Source: Rhizobium chutanense (GTDB taxonomy: Bacteria; Pseudomonadota; Alphaproteobacteria; Rhizobiales; Rhizobiaceae). From it: DNA of 64,000 nucleotides. Location of the stretch: contig NZ_NWSV01000006.1 in the NCBI RefSeq assembly GCF_002531935.1, forward strand, positions 1 to 64,000. The letters run 5' to 3'. The notes below the pieces were generated by a model. It saw only the letters and a list, made by a program, of their open reading frames with translations, made no database searches and was not told where the DNA came from. Every line of letters starts with the position of its first letter. Position 1 is the first letter of the stretch. A program made the position numbers and the translations under genes. Of this stretch, positions 43,569 through 52,694 are shown one piece after another.

Positions 43569-43952
43569 GTGGCGAAAGCGGAACTTGGAACCAAGCGTAC
43601 CGATCCGGAAACCGGCAAGAAGTTTTATGATCTGAACCGGGATCCGATCGTCTCTCCTTATACCGGCAAGTCCTACCCCCTGTCCTTCTTCGAAGAAACC
43701 TCGGCGATCGCTGATGTGGCCGAGGAAGACGAGGTTGCGGAAGTCGATACCGAAAACACCGAAGTCGAACTGGTTTCGCTTGAGGATGCCGATGACGGCG
43801 CCGCCGGCGACGACATCCCCGATATGGGCGACGACGATGTCGAAATCGAAGGCGATGACGACGACGATACCTTCCTCACACCCGACGAAGACGATGACGA
43901 CGACGACATGAGCGACATTATCGGCGTGACCGGCGACGAAGACGAAGTCTGA
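43569..43952 (+). CDS. TIGR02300 family acidic protein
   Basis: 127 residues from the GTG at 43569, after GAGG. The N-terminal part (AKAELGTKRTDPETGKKFYD, then DPIVSPYTGKSYPLSFFEE) is the conserved TIGR02300 segment. It resembles a small zinc-ribbon-like fold without its cysteines. The rest is extremely acidic, with runs of Asp and Glu. It is specific to alphaproteobacteria and its function is unknown. An ATG at 43518 would add 17 residues but has no ribosome site. Confidence 0.85.
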   Translation: MAKAELGTKRTDPETGKKFYDLNRDPIVSPYTGKSYPLSFFEETSAIADVAEEDEVAEVDTENTEVELVSLEDADDGAAGDDIPDMGDDDVEIEGDDDDDTFLTPDEDDDDDDMSDIIGVTGDEDEV

Positions 43953-43963
43953 CGACTGCATTT

Positions 43964-44002
43964 CGGCCCGGTGAGGAAAAAATTCTCCGGGCCGGATTTT
44001 TT
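43964..44002 (+). terminator. Terminator after the TIGR02300 gene
   Basis: CGGCCCGG and GAG on the left pair with CTC and CCGGGCCG on the right across an A-rich loop, followed by TTTTTT. It begins 12 bases after the stop codon. Confidence 0.8.
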
Positions 44003-44100
44003 AGGCTTGCTATCTCCGAAAACCGGAAGTAATAAGCCGCCACCCCAGAGGGAACGCCCTCTGGAGTATCCCAGGGCCGGCCAGACCGGACCACCTTGAT

Positions 44101-44176
<76 letters not shown>

Positions 44177-44277
44177 CGCTTCGCCCTTACGGGCTTCGCG
44201 TGGCGCAGCCGCGAGAAACCGTTAGGCCGAAGCAGTGCCCGGCATAGCCCGAAGGGCGACGACGGGCTGAAGCGCTG

Positions 44278-44577
44278 ATGTGGTATGTCTATATTCTCCG
44301 CAGCATCGATTTTCCCGACCAGGAATATACCGGGTCTACCGCAGATCTGAAACAGCGGCTTGCCGCTCACAATGCCGGAAAATCCACCCACACTGCCAAA
44401 TTCGCACCATGGAATTTGATCTGGTATTGCGCCTTTCCCGACAAGCACAAAGCTCTGGAATTCGAAACCTATCTGAAATCGCATTCCGGCAGGGCTTTTG
44501 CCGGCAAGAGATTGGTCCAGCCGAATCTGGATCCGGGTCGCCCGGCCAATGGGAAAACCGATTCTGATTCTCGCTAA
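44278..44577 (+). CDS. GIY-YIG domain protein
   Basis: 99 residues. The motif pair is YVYILR (residues 3-8) and YTGSTADLKQRLAAHNAG (about 17-34), where Tyr, Gly and Arg match the GIY-YIG nuclease core. The glutamate later in the fold is probably in ALEFETYLKS. These small UvrC-N-like proteins are widespread and of unknown target. It lies 101 bases after tRNA-Ala in the same direction. No ribosome site is obvious. Confidence 0.8.
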   Translation: MWYVYILRSIDFPDQEYTGSTADLKQRLAAHNAGKSTHTAKFAPWNLIWYCAFPDKHKALEFETYLKSHSGRAFAGKRLVQPNLDPGRPANGKTDSDSR

Positions 44578-44758
44578 GCTTTAACCACGCCACCTCAACT
44601 CCGGCAGGCCGCCCTCATAGCCCGCCGGCGACCTCCCACCTCCCATCCTGACGATAAAGCCGTCCCCACCCATTCCAATCGCCTTTGCCAATTCCTCAAC
44701 GAAAGGAATTATCCTTGTTGCCGCAATCTCAGCGATTCGGCTTCAGGACCCTCCGCCC

Positions 44759-45481
44759 ATGACCAGAGCAAGACGCCGCCGTCTCATCCGCACCCGGCGA
44801 ACCATGACCGGGGTCGCCCTCGTCGGCTCGATCTCGTTTCTGGCCGGCATGACCGATGCGACCGGTCTTCTGCTCACCGGCGATTTCGTTTCCTTCATGA
44901 CGGGGAATACGACGCGGGCGGCACTCGCCTTGAGCCAGGGCAATCTTTATCACGCGGCGGTGCTGATCTCCGCCATCATCATTTTCGTGCTCGGCAATGC
45001 GGCCGGCATCGTCATCGCCCATATCTCGCAGCGTCGTATCTTCGTGGTGCTCGGCTGCGTCGGCCTCGCCCTGGCGCTCGCCTCGATGATGACGCTGCAG
45101 GACTTATTGCTTGCCCGCTTCTCCATGATCGTTTTTTCCATGGGCATGGTGAACGCTGCCGTCGAGCATATCGAAGGCCTGCCGATCGGGCTGACCTATG
45201 TCACCGGTGCGCTGTCGCGCTTCGGCCGCGGCATCGGCCGCTGGATCATCGGCGACCGCCATCTCGAATGGACGATCCAGATCGTCCCCTGGGGCGGCAT
45301 GGTGCTCGGCGCCGTTGCCGGTGCGGTGCTGACGCGGCTGACCGGCGCCCATGCGCTGTGGCTGGTCTCGCTCTTCGCCATGGCGCTGGCGCTGGCCGCT
45401 ATGTTTATTCCCCGGCCGTTGCAGCGGCGCTTCAACCAGAAGCTCGCGCCGCACCAATCGGCCGTCCGGCGCGCGAGATAG
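44759..45481 (+). CDS. DUF1275 (YoaK-type) membrane protein
   Basis: 240 residues with about six membrane segments. SFLAGMTDATGLLLTGDFVSFMTGNTTR is the hallmark of DUF1275, with GF-x-D and MTGN motifs. The first residues are very basic (RARRRRLIRTRR), probably a cytosolic N-terminus. The function is unknown. It stands alone, before the YdcF-like gene. Confidence 0.85.
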   Translation: MTRARRRRLIRTRRTMTGVALVGSISFLAGMTDATGLLLTGDFVSFMTGNTTRAALALSQGNLYHAAVLISAIIIFVLGNAAGIVIAHISQRRIFVVLGCVGLALALASMMTLQDLLLARFSMIVFSMGMVNAAVEHIEGLPIGLTYVTGALSRFGRGIGRWIIGDRHLEWTIQIVPWGGMVLGAVAGAVLTRLTGAHALWLVSLFAMALALAAMFIPRPLQRRFNQKLAPHQSAVRRAR

Positions 45482-45549
45482 GATCGTCGCATTCCTGTTA
45501 CCGTCGAATCGGATAGGAAGGATCGCCGCCCATCCTCGAGGAGTAGGTC

Positions 45550-46338
45550 TTGTTCGTCATTTCGAAGCTTGTCTGGATTTTCGCGCAGCCGCTGTCGCTG
45601 GCATTTTTCCTCGTCTTCCTTGCCCTCATTGCCGGCCTTCTGCGCTGGCGGGCCTTCAGTATCCTCGGCGCCGCGGGGGCGGCCCTCATCCTCTTCGTCA
45701 CGCTCTACACCACGGCCGGCAATCTGATGATGCAGGGTCTCGAGCAGCGCTTCGCAAAGCCCGCCGCTGATCCGGAAAACCTGCAATGCATGATCGTGCT
45801 CGGCGGCGCCTTCGAAAACGAGGTGAACACGGCGCGTCACGGCATCGAGTTCAATGCCGCGGCCGACCGCTTCGTCGAAGCCCTGCGGCTCGCGCAGAAA
45901 TTTCCGCAGTCGCGCATTCTTGTATCGGGTGGCGATGGCTCCATCTCGGGCATCTATGAAGGCGATGCGGCGGCATCCCAGCGCTTCTTCCCGCTTTTCG
46001 GCATCGGCAAGGATCGCCTGATCGAGGAGACGCAATCGCGCACCACCTTCGAAAACGCCGTCAACACCAAGGAATTCCTGGCAAGCCAGGGGCTGTCCCA
46101 TTGCCTGCTGATCACCTCGGGTTTCCATATGCCGCGCTCCGTCGGCATCTTCCGCAAGCTCGGCATCGATATCGTGCCCTGGCCGACCGATTATCGCACC
46201 GACGGGCAGGTGAGGCCGGGCTTCGATTTCACCCAGCCGAACCTCAATGCGCAGAACATGGCGACGGCGATCCGTGAATGGTACGGCCTGGTCGGCTATT
46301 ATCTCGCCGGCCGCACCTCGGAGCTTTATCCGCAATAG
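45550..46338 (+). CDS. YdcF/ElyC-family (DUF218) membrane protein
   Basis: 262 residues, TTG start with GAGGAGTAGG upstream. Two N-terminal membrane segments (about 5-28 and 35-57) precede a periplasmic DUF218 domain. This has the conserved blocks IVLGGAF, ILVSGGDG, SRTTFENA and SGFHMPRS. Members such as ElyC and SanA affect envelope polysaccharide and peptidoglycan steps. A convergent terminator follows. Confidence 0.85.
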   Translation: MFVISKLVWIFAQPLSLAFFLVFLALIAGLLRWRAFSILGAAGAALILFVTLYTTAGNLMMQGLEQRFAKPAADPENLQCMIVLGGAFENEVNTARHGIEFNAAADRFVEALRLAQKFPQSRILVSGGDGSISGIYEGDAAASQRFFPLFGIGKDRLIEETQSRTTFENAVNTKEFLASQGLSHCLLITSGFHMPRSVGIFRKLGIDIVPWPTDYRTDGQVRPGFDFTQPNLNAQNMATAIREWYGLVGYYLAGRTSELYPQ

Positions 46339-46387
46339 AACGCCGCGCGTCCGTGAGGACGCGCAAAGGCGCTCTATCACTTTGAAT

Positions 46388-46420
46388 CCACGTATCCCGA
46401 AATTCTTTCGGGATACGTGG
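46388..46420. terminator. Strong convergent terminator hairpin
   Basis: A perfect 15-bp stem, CCACGTATCCCGAAA (46388-46402) and TTTCGGGATACGTGG (46406-46420), has a three-base loop. It lies between the YdcF-like gene and the convergent secreted-protein gene. Confidence 0.8.
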
Positions 46421-46424
46421 TGAG

Positions 46425-46898
46425 TTATTTCTTCGAGATGGTGACGAATTTCGTGCCGCGGACGCGGGCCGTGACGATGCAGGGATCACCTTCGGTGCGG
46501 TCGCAGAAACGCGGATGCATCTTCATTGCCAGCACCATATTGCCGAAGCGCTGGACGAAGTCGTAGCCATAGATCTGCGCCGTGGCGATCATGAAATAAC
46601 CGCCTTCGGCGACCTGCAGATAGAAATTATAGGTGCAGCCGTCATCATTGCATTGCGGCCCCTTCTGCCCGTCGCAGGTCAGCAGGCCCTCGTTGACCAC
46701 CGCATCGATCAGGCCGTCATTGTTGATGTCCTGGCGGGTGACGAAGCCGTCGGCGAATTCGGCCGTCTTGCACTGCTCCTGGAAATGTTTCTTCTCGTAG
46801 ATCTCCGGATCGGAAATCAGCGATTGCTGGGCAAGCGCGACAGCCGGCATGACAAGCAGCAGGACGATATTCAGAACGGCGAGCACCAGCGTTTTCAC
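46425..46898 (-). CDS. Secreted protein with EF-hand-like loop, unknown
   Basis: 157 residues from the GTG at 46898, with AAAGAGGAAAG upstream. A signal peptide spans residues 1-24 (LVLAVLNIVLLLVMPAVALA). The mature part has DINNDGLIDAVV, which matches the calcium loop DxNxDGxI, and six cysteines that could form three disulphides (including LTCDG, QCNDDGCT and RFCDRTEGDPC). No family recognised. Periplasmic or extracellular; calcium binding is a prediction. Confidence 0.7.
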   Translation of the reverse strand: MKTLVLAVLNIVLLLVMPAVALAQQSLISDPEIYEKKHFQEQCKTAEFADGFVTRQDINNDGLIDAVVNEGLLTCDGQKGPQCNDDGCTYNFYLQVAEGGYFMIATAQIYGYDFVQRFGNMVLAMKMHPRFCDRTEGDPCIVTARVRGTKFVTISKK

Positions 46899-47010
46899 GG
46901 CTTTCCTCTTTTGGACAAAGGCTCTATCAGCTGGCTTTATGGCCGCGCCGCCTTGCGCCGCCCTTGCCGCCGTGGTTTTTGGTGGAACATTCCGCGGTTC
47001 CGGGGCTCGC

Positions 47011-47646
47011 ATGTCTCTGCTCGTCTATCTCGATTATGCCGGCATTGCGCTGTTTGCCGCGACAGGCGCGCTTGCCGCCTCGCGCAAGCAGCTGGATCTG
47101 ATCGGCTTTCTGTTCTTCGCCATGGTGACGGGAACGGGCGGCGGCACCGTGCGCGATATCGTGCTCGGCCGCGTGCCGGTCTTCTGGGTGCTGAACCCCG
47201 CCTATATCCTCGTCTGCTGCATCGTGGGCGTCATCGTTTTCTTCACCGCGCATCTGTTGGAATCGCGCTATCGCCTGCTGATCTGGCTGGATGCGATCGG
47301 CCTTGCCGCCTATTGCGTAATCGGCGCTGCCAAGGGCCTCGCCGCCACCGGTTCGCCGACGATCGCGATCGTCACCGGCACGCTGACGGCGACTTTCGGC
47401 GGCATCCTGCGCGATCTGATGGCAAACGAGCCTTCGGTGCTCTTGCGGCCGGAAATCTACGTGACCGCAGCCCTCGTCGGCGCTGGCGTCTTCACATTCG
47501 CCAATGCGCTCGGAATGCCGCTCTATCTGGCGTCTGCCTGCGGTGTCGTCGCAGCCTTTGCCGTGCGCGGCGGCGCCCTGTGGTTCGGCTGGACTTTCCC
47601 GACGTACAGGCACAAGCCCGGCCGGCATCCCGACGATGTCATGTGA
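47011..47646 (+). CDS. Trimeric intracellular cation channel family (YadS/UPF0126) protein
   Basis: 211 residues from the ATG at 47011, with about seven membrane segments. It contains two repeats of the UPF0126 type, each with a Gly-rich turn and Arg-Asp. The first is GTGGGTVRDIVLGRVPVFW, the second TATFGGILRDLMANEP. Bacterial TRIC homologues form K+-permeable trimers, and some YadS/YicG-type members are linked to glycine uptake. It is divergent from the secreted-protein gene. Confidence 0.85.
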   Translation: MSLLVYLDYAGIALFAATGALAASRKQLDLIGFLFFAMVTGTGGGTVRDIVLGRVPVFWVLNPAYILVCCIVGVIVFFTAHLLESRYRLLIWLDAIGLAAYCVIGAAKGLAATGSPTIAIVTGTLTATFGGILRDLMANEPSVLLRPEIYVTAALVGAGVFTFANALGMPLYLASACGVVAAFAVRGGALWFGWTFPTYRHKPGRHPDDVM

Positions 47647-47670
47647 AGACTTGGGCGGCCTTGGCTGACG

Positions 47671-48090
47671 TCAGCCCTGCTTTGCCCGCAGGCGGATCAC
47701 CACGTCGACATGGGCGATCTCCATGCCGTCAGGCGGCTCGGGCAGATTGCCGATCGTCAGGTTGCTGACGGGAATGTCGAGCACCTCGTTCTGACCTTCG
47801 ATGAAGAAATGGTGATGGTCGGAAACATTGGTGTCGAAATAGGTCTTGGCGCTCTCGACGGCGAGAACGCGAATGAGGCCAGCTTCGGTGAACTGGTGCA
47901 GCGTGTTGTAGACGGTTGCCAGCGAAACCGGCACGCCGGCGGCAACCGCCTCTTCGTGCAGTTCCTCGACGGTCAAATGCCGGTCGCCCTTGGCAAACAG
48001 GAGGTCGCCGAGCGCGACGCGCTGGCGGGTGGGGCGAAGGCCCGCGCCGCGCAGTCTCACCTCTATTGCGATCGGGAGTGTACCCGTCAT
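47671..48090 (-). CDS. irr: Iron response regulator Irr (Fur family)
   Basis: 139 residues from the ATG at 48090. The Fur winged helix has LRPTRQRVALGDLLF and SLATVYNTLHQFTEAGL. The dimer and metal domain includes SDHHHFFIEG, the triple-His heme/metal site typical of Irr. There is no Cys-x-x-Cys zinc pair of true Fur. Irr controls heme and iron genes in rhizobia. The adjacency to fabA and fabB is conserved in Rhizobiales and supports the name. Confidence 0.88.
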   Translation of the reverse strand: MTGTLPIAIEVRLRGAGLRPTRQRVALGDLLFAKGDRHLTVEELHEEAVAAGVPVSLATVYNTLHQFTEAGLIRVLAVESAKTYFDTNVSDHHHFFIEGQNEVLDIPVSNLTIGNLPEPPDGMEIAHVDVVIRLRAKQG

Positions 48091-48391
48091 CAAGACCAAC
48101 TCCGGTTATTCCTGCATAAAGCAATCATGTTTCTTCAAGCGGTATAACTTTTGCATCGGAGCCTTTCAATAGTTCAATGGGGACAAGAGCCTGATAAACG
48201 CGGCAAAAACGGGCTTTTGGCGTAAATAGGTCTGGTCGCGGCCCTGGCCTTCCTGTATTCGACCACCAAATAATGGCGTAAGCCTGGTCCGGGACGATGA
48301 AGGAAGCCGCCTTGCTCGTGCTTCATTTTCTGAGGAACTTGGACTAAATGTTGACATCCATCGGCTTCACGCGGGGGGAAAAAGAAACTTT
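48091..48391. promoter_or_regulatory. Divergent promoter region irr/fabA
   Basis: These 301 bases separate irr (minus) from fabA (plus) and must hold both promoters. No convincing Irr box, long palindrome or RNA structure was seen. A GGGGGGAAAAAG stretch just before the fabA ATG contains its ribosome site. Confidence 0.45.
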
Positions 48392-48907
48392 ATGACGACC
48401 AGACAGTCCAGCTTCTCATACGACGAACTCATTGCCTGCGCCCATGGCGAGCTGTTCGGCCCCGGCAATGCGCAGCTTCCCCTGCCGCCCATGCTGATGG
48501 TTCACCGTATCACCGATATTTCCGAAACCGGCGGGGCCTTCGACAAGGGCTACCTCAGGGCCGAATACGACGTACGTCCCGACGACTGGTATTTCCCTTG
48601 CCATTTCGAAGGCAATCCGATCATGCCGGGCTGCCTCGGCCTCGACGGCATGTGGCAGCTGACCGGGTTCTTCCTCGGCTGGCTCGGCGAGGAAGGCCGC
48701 GGCATGGCGCTTTCGACCGGCGAAGTGAAATTCAAGGGCATGGTCAAGCCACATACGAAGCTGATCGAATATGGCATCGACTTCAAGCGTGTCATGCGCG
48801 GCCGCCTGGTCCTCGGCACCGCCGACGGCTGGCTGAAGGCGGACGGCGAGACCATATATCAGGCGGCCGACCTTCGCGTCGGTCTCTCGAAAGACAAGAC
48901 GGCCTGA
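48392..48907 (+). CDS. fabA: 3-hydroxydecanoyl-ACP dehydratase/isomerase
   Basis: 171 residues, the usual length. Active-site His lies in [18 protein letters not shown] and Asp in [10 protein letters not shown]; these two residues define the hot-dog fold FabA. The enzyme introduces the double bond for unsaturated fatty acids. It forms an operon with fabB (44-base gap), and fabI follows. Confidence 0.96.
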   Translation: MTTRQSSFSYDELIACAHGELFGPGNAQLPLPPMLMVHRITDISETGGAFDKGYLRAEYDVRPDDWYFPCHFEGNPIMPGCLGLDGMWQLTGFFLGWLGEEGRGMALSTGEVKFKGMVKPHTKLIEYGIDFKRVMRGRLVLGTADGWLKADGETIYQAADLRVGLSKDKTA

Positions 48908-48951
48908 AACCGCACTTCAAGCGGTTCACGAAACAAAAAAGGTTTGATCAG

Positions 48952-50184
48952 ATGAGACGGGTAGTTGTCACGGGTCTGGGTGTCGTGTCCTCGATCGGAA
49001 ACGACGCCGCCGAAGTCACCGAGTCCTTGCGCCAGGCAAAGTCGGGTATTTCCTTCTCCAGCGATTTCGCCGAGCACGGCTTCAAGTGCCAGGTTTGGGG
49101 CAGCCCCAAGCTCGGCGCGGCGGAGCTGGCCGAACTGGTCGATCGCCGCGCCATGCGCTTCCTGTCGCAGGGCGGCGCCTGGAACCATGTGGCCATGAAG
49201 CAGGCGCTCGCCGATTCCGGCCTGGAAGAGAAGGACTACGCGCAGAATGAGCGCGCCGGCATCATCATGGGCTCCGGCGGTCCGTCGACCCGCACGCTGA
49301 TCGAGGCGGCCGAGATCACCATGAAGAACAACAGCCCGAAGCGCATCGGCCCCTTCGCCGTGCCGAAGGCGATGTCTTCGACCGCATCGGCCACACTCGC
49401 CACCTGGTTCAAGATCCACGGCGTCAATTATTCGATCTCGTCGGCCTGCTCGACCTCGGCCCATTGCATCGGCAACGCTGCCGAGATGATCCAGTGGGGC
49501 AAGCAGGACGTGATGTTTGCCGGCGGCCACGAGGATCTCGACTGGACGATGTCCAACCTCTTCGACGCCATGGGCGCCATGTCCTCCAAGTACAATGATA
49601 CGCCCGACACCGCCTCGCGCGCCTATGACGCCAACCGCGACGGTTTCGTCATCGCCGGTGGCGCCGGCGTGCTGGTGCTCGAGGAGCTGGAGCACGCCAA
49701 GGCCCGCGGCGCCAAGATCTACGCCGAAATCGTCGGCTACGGCGCCACCTCGGATGGTTACGACATGGTCGCCCCCTCGGGCGAAGGCGCCATCCGCTGC
49801 ATGCGCCAGGCGCTCGCCACCGTCAAAGGCGACGTCGACTACATCAACACCCACGGCACCTCGACGCCGGTCGGCGACAGCAAGGAAATCGGCGCCATCC
49901 GCGAGGTCTTCGGCTCCAAAATCCCGCATATCCAGTCGACCAAGTCGCTGACCGGCCACTCGCTGGGTGCAGCCGGCGTGCAGGAATCGATCTATTCGCT
50001 GCTGATGATGCAGCAAGGCTTCATCGGCGAAAGCGCTCACATTTCCGAGCTCGATCCCGAATTCGAAGGCGTGCCGATTGTGCGCAAGCGTATCGACGAT
50101 GCGAAGATCGATATCGCCCTCTCCAACTCCTTCGGCTTCGGCGGCACCAACGCCACGCTGGTCTTCCAGCGTTATAACGGATAA
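48952..50184 (+). CDS. fabB: 3-oxoacyl-ACP synthase I
   Basis: 410 residues from the ATG at 48952. The nucleophile Cys is in [12 protein letters not shown], and the catalytic histidines are in [11 protein letters not shown] and [24 protein letters not shown] and the company of fabA identify KAS I rather than FabF. It elongates the unsaturated intermediate made by FabA. Confidence 0.96.
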   Translation: MRRVVVTGLGVVSSIGNDAAEVTESLRQAKSGISFSSDFAEHGFKCQVWGSPKLGAAELAELVDRRAMRFLSQGGAWNHVAMKQALADSGLEEKDYAQNERAGIIMGSGGPSTRTLIEAAEITMKNNSPKRIGPFAVPKAMSSTASATLATWFKIHGVNYSISSACSTSAHCIGNAAEMIQWGKQDVMFAGGHEDLDWTMSNLFDAMGAMSSKYNDTPDTASRAYDANRDGFVIAGGAGVLVLEELEHAKARGAKIYAEIVGYGATSDGYDMVAPSGEGAIRCMRQALATVKGDVDYINTHGTSTPVGDSKEIGAIREVFGSKIPHIQSTKSLTGHSLGAAGVQESIYSLLMMQQGFIGESAHISELDPEFEGVPIVRKRIDDAKIDIALSNSFGFGGTNATLVFQRYNG

Positions 50185-50188
50185 CAAA

Positions 50189-50995
50189 ATGACGGGAATC
50201 ATGCAGGGTAAGCGCGGCCTCATCATGGGCGTCGCCAATAACCACTCGATCGCCTGGGGGATTTCAAAAGCTCTCGCCGCACAGGGTGCGGACCTCGCCT
50301 TCACCTATCAGGGCGACGCGCTCGGCAAACGCGTCAAGCCGCTGGCAGCCGAAGTCGGCTCGGATTTCGTGCTGCCCTGCGATGTCGAAGACGTCGCCTC
50401 GGTCGATGCGTTGGTCGATTCGATCGAGCAGCGCTGGGGCAAGCTCGATTTCATCGTCCATGCCATCGGCTTCTCCGACAAGAACGAACTGAAGGGTCTC
50501 TACGCCGATACGACGCGGGAGAATTTCAGCCGCACCATGGTCATTTCCTGTTTCTCCTTCACCGAGATCGCCAAGCGCTGTGCGCCGCTGATGGAAGACG
50601 GCGGTGCGATGCTGACGCTGACCTATAACGGCTCGACGCGCGTCATCCCGAATTACAACGTCATGGGCGTCGCCAAGGCAGCGCTCGAGGCTTCGGTGCG
50701 TTATCTCGCCGCCGACTACGGTCCGCGCGGCATCCGCGTCAACGCCATCTCCGCCGGCCCGATCCGCACGCTGGCCGGCGCCGGCATCTCGGATGCGCGC
50801 GCGATCCTCTCCTGGAACCAGCGCAATGCGCCGCTGCGCAAGACCGTGACCATCGACCAGGTCGGCAACTCGGCGCTTTACTTGCTCTCCGACCTGTCCG
50901 CCGGCGTCACCGGCGAAATCCACTTCGTCGACGCCGGCTTCAACGTCACCTCGATGCCGACACTGGAAACGCTGCGCAGGGCAGACGTCGAATAA
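50189..50995 (+). CDS. fabI: Enoyl-ACP reductase (NADH)
   Basis: 268 residues from the ATG at 50189, only four bases after fabB; an ATG four codons later is possible. The SDR variant has GVANNHSIAWGISKAL at the cofactor site and the catalytic Tyr-x6-Lys in YNVMGVAKAALEAS. It completes each elongation cycle. A strong terminator follows at 51019. Confidence 0.95.
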   Translation: MTGIMQGKRGLIMGVANNHSIAWGISKALAAQGADLAFTYQGDALGKRVKPLAAEVGSDFVLPCDVEDVASVDALVDSIEQRWGKLDFIVHAIGFSDKNELKGLYADTTRENFSRTMVISCFSFTEIAKRCAPLMEDGGAMLTLTYNGSTRVIPNYNVMGVAKAALEASVRYLAADYGPRGIRVNAISAGPIRTLAGAGISDARAILSWNQRNAPLRKTVTIDQVGNSALYLLSDLSAGVTGEIHFVDAGFNVTSMPTLETLRRADVE

Positions 50996-51018
50996 GAATC
51001 TTATTCCGATAGCTCTGA

Positions 51019-51050
51019 AAGGCCATGCGCACTATAATGCGCATGGCCTT
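51019..51050 (+). terminator. Terminator after fabI
   Basis: A perfect 13-bp stem, AAGGCCATGCGCA (51019-51031) and TGCGCATGGCCTT (51038-51050), has a six-base loop. It is followed by a T-rich tract. Confidence 0.9.
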
Positions 51051-51103
51051 GTTGCTTTTGTCTGGGAGAGTTATCAGGCCGGATGGAACGCGAGTGACAA
51101 ATC

Positions 51104-51499
51104 ATGAAATATTTCATTGCCCTCGTGCATAAGGATAGCGACAGCGCTTTCGGGATCAGCTTTCCAGATCTGCCGTCGATCTTCTCCGCTGCCGATGAGG
51201 AAGAGGACCTGACGGCAAACGCCATCGAAGCGTTGCGTCTCTGGGCGGAGGATGAACCTCTGCCGATGCCCTCCTCATACGACGAGATCAGTTCCAGACA
51301 GGATATCCGCGACCAACTGGCCGCCGGTGCTTTTCTGACGCGTATTCCCTTTATCGAGGATACGACGCGCACCGTCCGAGCCAATGTCACCTTCGACAAA
51401 GGCATGTTGGATGCAATCGACAAGGCCGCGAAAGAGCGCGGCCTGACCCGTTCGGCTTTCCTTGCGAGCGCTGCCCGCAAGGAAATCGAAGCTGCGTAA
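51104..51499 (+). CDS. HicB-type antitoxin, no HicA partner
   Basis: 131 residues. The N-terminal HicB fold (about 1-60) has YFIALVHKDSDSAFGISFPD and a LTANAIEALRLW helix. The C-terminal ribbon-helix-helix (about 90-125) has VRANVTFDKGMLDAID and GLTRSAFLASAARKEI. Such proteins normally neutralise the mRNA interferase HicA encoded just beside them. Only 53 bases separate this gene from the fabI terminator, and rsmC converges downstream, so no hicA fits. It is an orphan, possibly a DNA-binding regulator. Confidence 0.8.
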   Translation: MKYFIALVHKDSDSAFGISFPDLPSIFSAADEEEDLTANAIEALRLWAEDEPLPMPSSYDEISSRQDIRDQLAAGAFLTRIPFIEDTTRTVRANVTFDKGMLDAIDKAAKERGLTRSAFLASAARKEIEAA

Positions 51500-51502
51500 A
51501 GC

Positions 51503-52519
51503 TTATTTCTTCGCCCAGAGAACCTTGAATCGGGCGTTGCGGCAAGTTTCGCCGCTTTCGCGGAAATTCGCCGCCAGAACCGGCTCGTAGGGCAGGCCGC
51601 GATTGGCGACCAGCATCAGCCGGCCGCCGCCGCGCAGAGCGGATGCGGCGGTCTTGATCATGGCCTGGCCGAGCGCCGGCTCGGCGGCGTGGCCTTCATG
51701 AAAGGGCGGGTTCATGATGACGAGGTCGTATTTGTCCTTGACCGGCTCGCCTGCGAGATCGTGCCAGAAGAAGCGCGCAGGCGCGTTCGGGCAGTTTTCC
51801 GCCAGATTGTCCCTTGCGGCCTCAAGAGCGGCGTGATCAGCCTCGTAGAGGTCGAGACGGGTCAGTCCACGCGATCTCTGTGCCAGCTCGACGGAGAGAT
51901 AACCCCATCCGGCGCCGAAATCGGCAACATCGCCGCTGAAATCCTGCGGCAGGCGCGAGGCGAGCAGTTCCGATCCAGCATCGATCCGATCATGCGAGAA
52001 CATGCCGGCGGTGGCATTGAAACGGCCGTCGACGCGCACCGGCGCCTTTGCCAGTTTGGAGATGATCTCGTTGGCATCGGCAGGGCGGCCGAACCAGAAG
52101 GCGACGCCGTGATATTTCGGCATGTGGTCGATCGCGAGCCCGAACCCTTCGAGGCGCTTGCGCAGCGGCTGGATGCCGTCTTCCTTGGCTCCGGCGACGA
52201 CGATCAGGCCGCCGAGCCGCGTGCGGGCGATAGCGGCGGCGAGATTGGCCTCGTTCTCGCCCTTGTGCTTGGTGCAGAGCACCAGGGCGGCATCATAGTC
52301 TTCGCCGTCGATCTCGGGCTTTGCTTCGATCCGCTGTGCCAGCAGCTGCCGGTAGAGCGGCCGGAAGCCCTGGACGGCGCTGAGCGAGGCGGCAAAACCG
52401 TCAGGCAGGGCAAAGCCTGCTTCGGCGCCGAGAAAGAGCACGCGCTCGCCCTCGCCGGGCGCCTCGACCGTGCCGCTGGCAAAGGGATGGAACAGGGTCT
52501 TCAGCGTCTCGCGGCTCAT
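51503..52519 (-). CDS. rsmC: RsmC-like 16S rRNA methyltransferase
   Basis: 338 residues from the ATG at 52519; ATGs up to 10 codons earlier are possible and the ribosome site is weak. The N-terminal RsmC-like inactive domain is followed by a Rossmann methyltransferase. Its SAM site is DFGAGWGYLS and the amino-methylation motif NPPFHEG, which marks exocyclic N2-guanine or N6-adenine enzymes. RsmC methylates G1207 of 16S rRNA. RlmG is an alternative. It converges with the hicB-like gene three bases away. Confidence 0.8.
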   Translation of the reverse strand: MSRETLKTLFHPFASGTVEAPGEGERVLFLGAEAGFALPDGFAASLSAVQGFRPLYRQLLAQRIEAKPEIDGEDYDAALVLCTKHKGENEANLAAAIARTRLGGLIVVAGAKEDGIQPLRKRLEGFGLAIDHMPKYHGVAFWFGRPADANEIISKLAKAPVRVDGRFNATAGMFSHDRIDAGSELLASRLPQDFSGDVADFGAGWGYLSVELAQRSRGLTRLDLYEADHAALEAARDNLAENCPNAPARFFWHDLAGEPVKDKYDLVIMNPPFHEGHAAEPALGQAMIKTAASALRGGGRLMLVANRGLPYEPVLAANFRESGETCRNARFKVLWAKK

Positions 52520-52648
52520 GGATCTCGTCTCGTTAATCATGTCGCGCAAAAGTGTTCAGCGGTTTTGCGATCACGACATGCGGAAAATCAAGGACCTAAA
52601 GCGTGGCAGCGAAACCGAAAAATCGCGCCGCGCTTTAGAATACAAAAA

Positions 52649-52672
52649 GGGCGCGGAAGCATTCCCGCGCCC
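52649..52672 (-). terminator. Rho-independent terminator of pnp
   Basis: The stem GGGCGCGG/CCGCGCCC with an eight-base loop is, on the minus strand, followed directly by TTTTT. It ends the transcript 22 bases after the pnp stop. Confidence 0.9.
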
Positions 52673-52694
52673 CGATTCAAATCTGGAAGGCGGC

